8,750 bases of DNA from contig JBFGWM010000117.1 in the NCBI GenBank assembly GCA_041588495.1, positions 1 to 8,750 of the forward strand. Reading direction: 5' to 3'. Origin of the DNA: JBFGWM01 sp041588495. Lineage in GTDB: Bacteria > Pseudomonadota > Gammaproteobacteria > Pseudomonadales > JBFGWM01. Below, in pieces: positions 7,080-8,750 of this stretch (positions are counted from its first letter, which is position 1; each line of letters opens with the position of its first letter). A program made the translations under genes and the position numbers. Below the pieces are notes generated by a model. The model made no database searches, had not been told where the DNA came from, and saw only the letters and a program-made list of their open reading frames with translations.

Positions 7080-7744
7080 ACACACTGCTCATTACCCGCT
7101 CGGGCATCGTGCTCGGCTTGTTCGCCATGGCCACCTCGGCGTTGATCGCGTGGACCGAGTTCAGCACCGCCGAACAACGCGCCGAGAACGTGAACTTCGC
7201 CCAGCAGAAGATCCTGGCGGCGCTGATCCCGCCGGACCGGCACGACAATGACGTGCTCCACGACACGGTACCGGTGGCCCCGGGTGGTCCCCTCGCCAAC
7301 GAGGAACCCGCGGTGGCCTACATCGCCCGCAAGGACGGCCGGATCGTCGGGGTGGTGCTGCCCGCCACGGCGCCGGACGGCTACAGCGGCCGCATCACGC
7401 TGATGGTCGCCATTCGCCCCGACAACACCCTGATCGGCGTGCGCACCCTCGCCCACCGGGAAACTCCCGGCCTCGGCGACAAGGTGGACCTGCGCAAGTC
7501 CGACTGGATGCTCGGTTTCGCGGGCCGGTCCCTGCAGAATCCGAAGCCGGCGGGCTGGAAAGTGAAAAAAGACGGGGGCGTGTTCGACCAGTTCACCGGG
7601 GCGACGATCACGCCTCGCGCGGTGGTGGCGGCGGTGCACCGGACGCTCAAATTCTTCGAGCAGGAACGGGAGCATTTCCTGGTCCCGCCGCGGGATATCG
7701 AAACGGATCGCGTCGCGGATGCGACGGCAGGCAAGGCGGGGTAG
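7076..7744 (+). CDS. rsxG: Rsx/Rnf complex subunit G (covalent FMN)
   Basis: Membrane-anchored flavoprotein subunit homologous to NqrC; 222 aa (E. coli RsxG about 206). One N-terminal membrane helix (about 8-26) anchors a periplasmic FMN-binding domain. Family motifs are ATAPDGYSG (97-105), HRETPGLGDK (127-136) and the flavinylation site DQFTGATITPRAVV (171-184), with T177 as the FMN acceptor; it matches the ApbE consensus exactly. A strictly hydrophilic, Asp/Glu/Arg-rich C-terminus ends at KAG. The frame is open back into rsxD, but the ATG at 7076 overlaps the rsxD stop (ATGA), has a G-rich Shine-Dalgarno just upstream, and is followed directly by the membrane segment. The ApbE transferase that would attach the flavin is not in the window. 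Confidence 0.96.
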   Translation: MNTLLITRSGIVLGLFAMATSALIAWTEFSTAEQRAENVNFAQQKILAALIPPDRHDNDVLHDTVPVAPGGPLANEEPAVAYIARKDGRIVGVVLPATAPDGYSGRITLMVAIRPDNTLIGVRTLAHRETPGLGDKVDLRKSDWMLGFAGRSLQNPKPAGWKVKKDGGVFDQFTGATITPRAVVAAVHRTLKFFEQEREHFLVPPRDIETDRVADATAGKAG

Positions 7745-7749
7745 ACGGC

Positions 7750-8466
7750 ATGTCGAACAACAATGCGTACGGCGAGATCGTCCTCCAGGGCCTGTGGAAG
7801 AACAACCCGGCCATTGTGCAGTTGCTGGGGCTGTGTCCCCTGCTGGCGGTGACCGGCTCGGTGGTGAACGCCCTGGGCCTGGGCGCGGCGACCATGCTGG
7901 TGCTCACGGGCTCCAACGTCGCCGTCTCGCTGGTGCGCAATACCGTCTCACCGACGATCCGCCTGCCGGCGTTCGTCATGATCATTGCCTCGTTCACCAC
8001 CTGCGTGGAGCTGGTGATGGAGGCCTACAGCTATGAACTGTTCCAGATCCTCGGCATCTTCATCCCGCTGATCGTGACCAACTGCGCCATCCTCGGCCGC
8101 GCCGAGGGCTTTGCGTCGCGCAACCCGCTGCTCCCTTCCGCCCTCGACGGGTTCATGATGGGCCTCGGGTTTGCCCTGGTGCTGGTCCTGCTCGGCGCGA
8201 TGCGCGAGATCATCGGGCAGGGCACCCTGCTGGCCGACATGCACCTGCTGTTCGGTGACGGCGCGCAACGGTGGAAGATCGAGGTATTCACCGATTATCC
8301 GGGCTTCCTGCTCGCGGTACTCCCGCCCGGCGCCTTCATCGGCATGGGATTCATCATCGCCCTCAAGAACGCCATCGACCGCGAAATGAAGGCCCGTGCC
8401 GACGCCAGGCGGGTGAAACCGGCCAAGGGCTCGAAGCGCGTACGCACCACCGGGGAGATTGGATGA
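7750..8466 (+). CDS. rsxE: Rsx/Rnf complex membrane subunit E
   Basis: Inner-membrane subunit of the Rnf complex, paralogue of RsxA in this operon and of NqrD; 238 aa (E. coli 231). About six hydrophobic helices. The membrane cysteines are C29 in LLGLCPLLAV and C112 in LIVTNCAILGRAE, each mirroring the RsxA motif; together they provide the four thiolates of the intramembrane Fe-S site known for the family. FTTCVELVMEAY (82-93) and GALR/AMREIIGQGTL (149-160) are also typical. The last 30 residues or so are basic (several K/R) and presumably cytoplasmic. The ATG at 7750 is 5 bp after the rsxG stop, with GGCGGGG upstream as ribosome site. The stop overlaps nth as ATGA. Confidence 0.97.
   Translation: MSNNNAYGEIVLQGLWKNNPAIVQLLGLCPLLAVTGSVVNALGLGAATMLVLTGSNVAVSLVRNTVSPTIRLPAFVMIIASFTTCVELVMEAYSYELFQILGIFIPLIVTNCAILGRAEGFASRNPLLPSALDGFMMGLGFALVLVLLGAMREIIGQGTLLADMHLLFGDGAQRWKIEVFTDYPGFLLAVLPPGAFIGMGFIIALKNAIDREMKARADARRVKPAKGSKRVRTTGEIG
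8452..8457 (+). promoter_or_regulatory. Shine-Dalgarno of nth inside the end of rsxE
   Basis: GGGGAG lies 5 nt before the nth ATG and within the last codons of rsxE. It is the clearest ribosome-binding site in the operon and supports the ATG at 8463 as the nth start, with translation coupled to rsxE. Confidence 0.6.
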
Positions 8467-8750
8467 ACCGGGAGAAGCGTCAGCAGATCTTCGCCCGCCT
8501 CCGTGAACAAAACCCCGCCCCGACCACGGAACTGGTCTACGCCTCGCCGTTCGAACTGCTGATCGCGGTGATCCTCTCCGCCCAGGCCACCGACGTCAGC
8601 GTCAACAAGGCCACCGCCCGGCTGTTTCCCCGCGCGCACACCCCCTCTGCGCTGCTCGAACTCGGCGAGACCGCACTGAAACGGCATATCCAGACCATCG
8701 GCCTGTTCAACACAAAGGCCGCCAACATCATCAGGACCTGCGCGATCCTG
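8463..8750 (+). CDS. nth: Endonuclease III, N-terminal part, cut by window edge
   Basis: DNA glycosylase/AP lyase that removes oxidised pyrimidines (base excision repair). The window shows the first 96 residues of about 211. They match E. coli Nth almost word for word: RLREQNP, PTTELVYASPFELLIAVILSAQATDVSVNKATA (20-52 here), and LFNTKAANIIRTC near the edge. SAQATDVSVN is the signature of the first helical domain. The helix-hairpin-helix, the catalytic Lys and Asp (K120 and D138 in E. coli) and the four 4Fe-4S cysteines lie beyond the window, so activity cannot be judged. The ATG overlaps the rsxE stop, making nth the next cistron of the rsx operon, as in E. coli. Confidence 0.96.
   Translation, partial: MNREKRQQIFARLREQNPAPTTELVYASPFELLIAVILSAQATDVSVNKATARLFPRAHTPSALLELGETALKRHIQTIGLFNTKAANIIRTCAIL

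Noticed and set aside
7561..7571. A-run (AAAAAAG) in rsxG, and a similar one near 5920 in rsxC, as frameshift sites
   Set aside because: In both cases the reading frame is AAA AAA G.., so the heptamer is out of phase for the usual slippery A AAA AAG, and the zero-frame product is full length.
1..8750. Mobile element, CRISPR, phage or defence system
   Set aside because: Every gene belongs to a conserved housekeeping or redox family, composition is uniform, and no long direct or inverted repeats or recombinase-like genes are visible.

Overview
The window is a high-GC (roughly two-thirds G+C by eye), gene-dense stretch of an ordinary bacterial chromosome. The proteins read most like Gammaproteobacteria: rsx/rnf subunits with the E. 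coli-type order A-B-C-D-G-E followed by nth, a MetG with the C-terminal tRNA-binding domain, and an Mrp/ApbC that starts with a DUF59 domain. The metG/mrp divergent pair next to an rnf-nth operon recalls Pseudomonas and other GC-rich gammaproteobacteria. I cannot name the genus from sequence alone. I see no transposase, integrase, tRNA, rRNA, CRISPR array or other sign of a mobile region.

Layout. Positions 1-818 (minus strand) hold the N-terminal three quarters of mrp/apbC, an Fe-S cluster carrier ATPase cut by the left edge. Positions 819-968 are a divergent promoter region. Positions 969-3014 (plus) are metG. Positions 3015-3198 are the only other sizeable intergenic gap; it is AT-rich in its middle and holds a 14-bp perfect palindrome and a plausible sigma-70 promoter. 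From 3199 to the right edge run rsxA, rsxB, rsxC, rsxD, rsxG, rsxE and the start of nth, all on the plus strand. Four of the six junctions overlap by 1-4 bases, so this is almost certainly one translationally coupled operon.

How the genes work together. RsxABCDGE (RnfABCDGE) form a membrane complex that moves electrons between NADH and a low-potential acceptor (ferredoxin, or the SoxR-reducing pathway in E. coli), with ion movement across the membrane. All expected cofactor ligands are present: two 4Fe-4S motifs in RsxC, the Fe-S cysteines of RsxB, paired membrane cysteines in RsxA and RsxE, and flavinylation threonines in RsxD and RsxG. The set therefore looks complete and functional. Nth, the last cistron, is a 4Fe-4S DNA glycosylase; Mrp is an Fe-S carrier. 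An Fe-S/redox theme thus runs through the neighbourhood, but metG has no obvious functional link to it. ApbE (needed to attach FMN), RseC, SoxR and nif genes are not visible here, so the physiological role of Rsx in this organism stays open.

I found no undescribed system. The most useful follow-ups are the metG-rsxA intergenic region, the missing Shine-Dalgarno at rsxA, and the C-terminal tails of RsxC and RsxD. The many long antisense and alternate-frame ORFs are GC-bias shadows.
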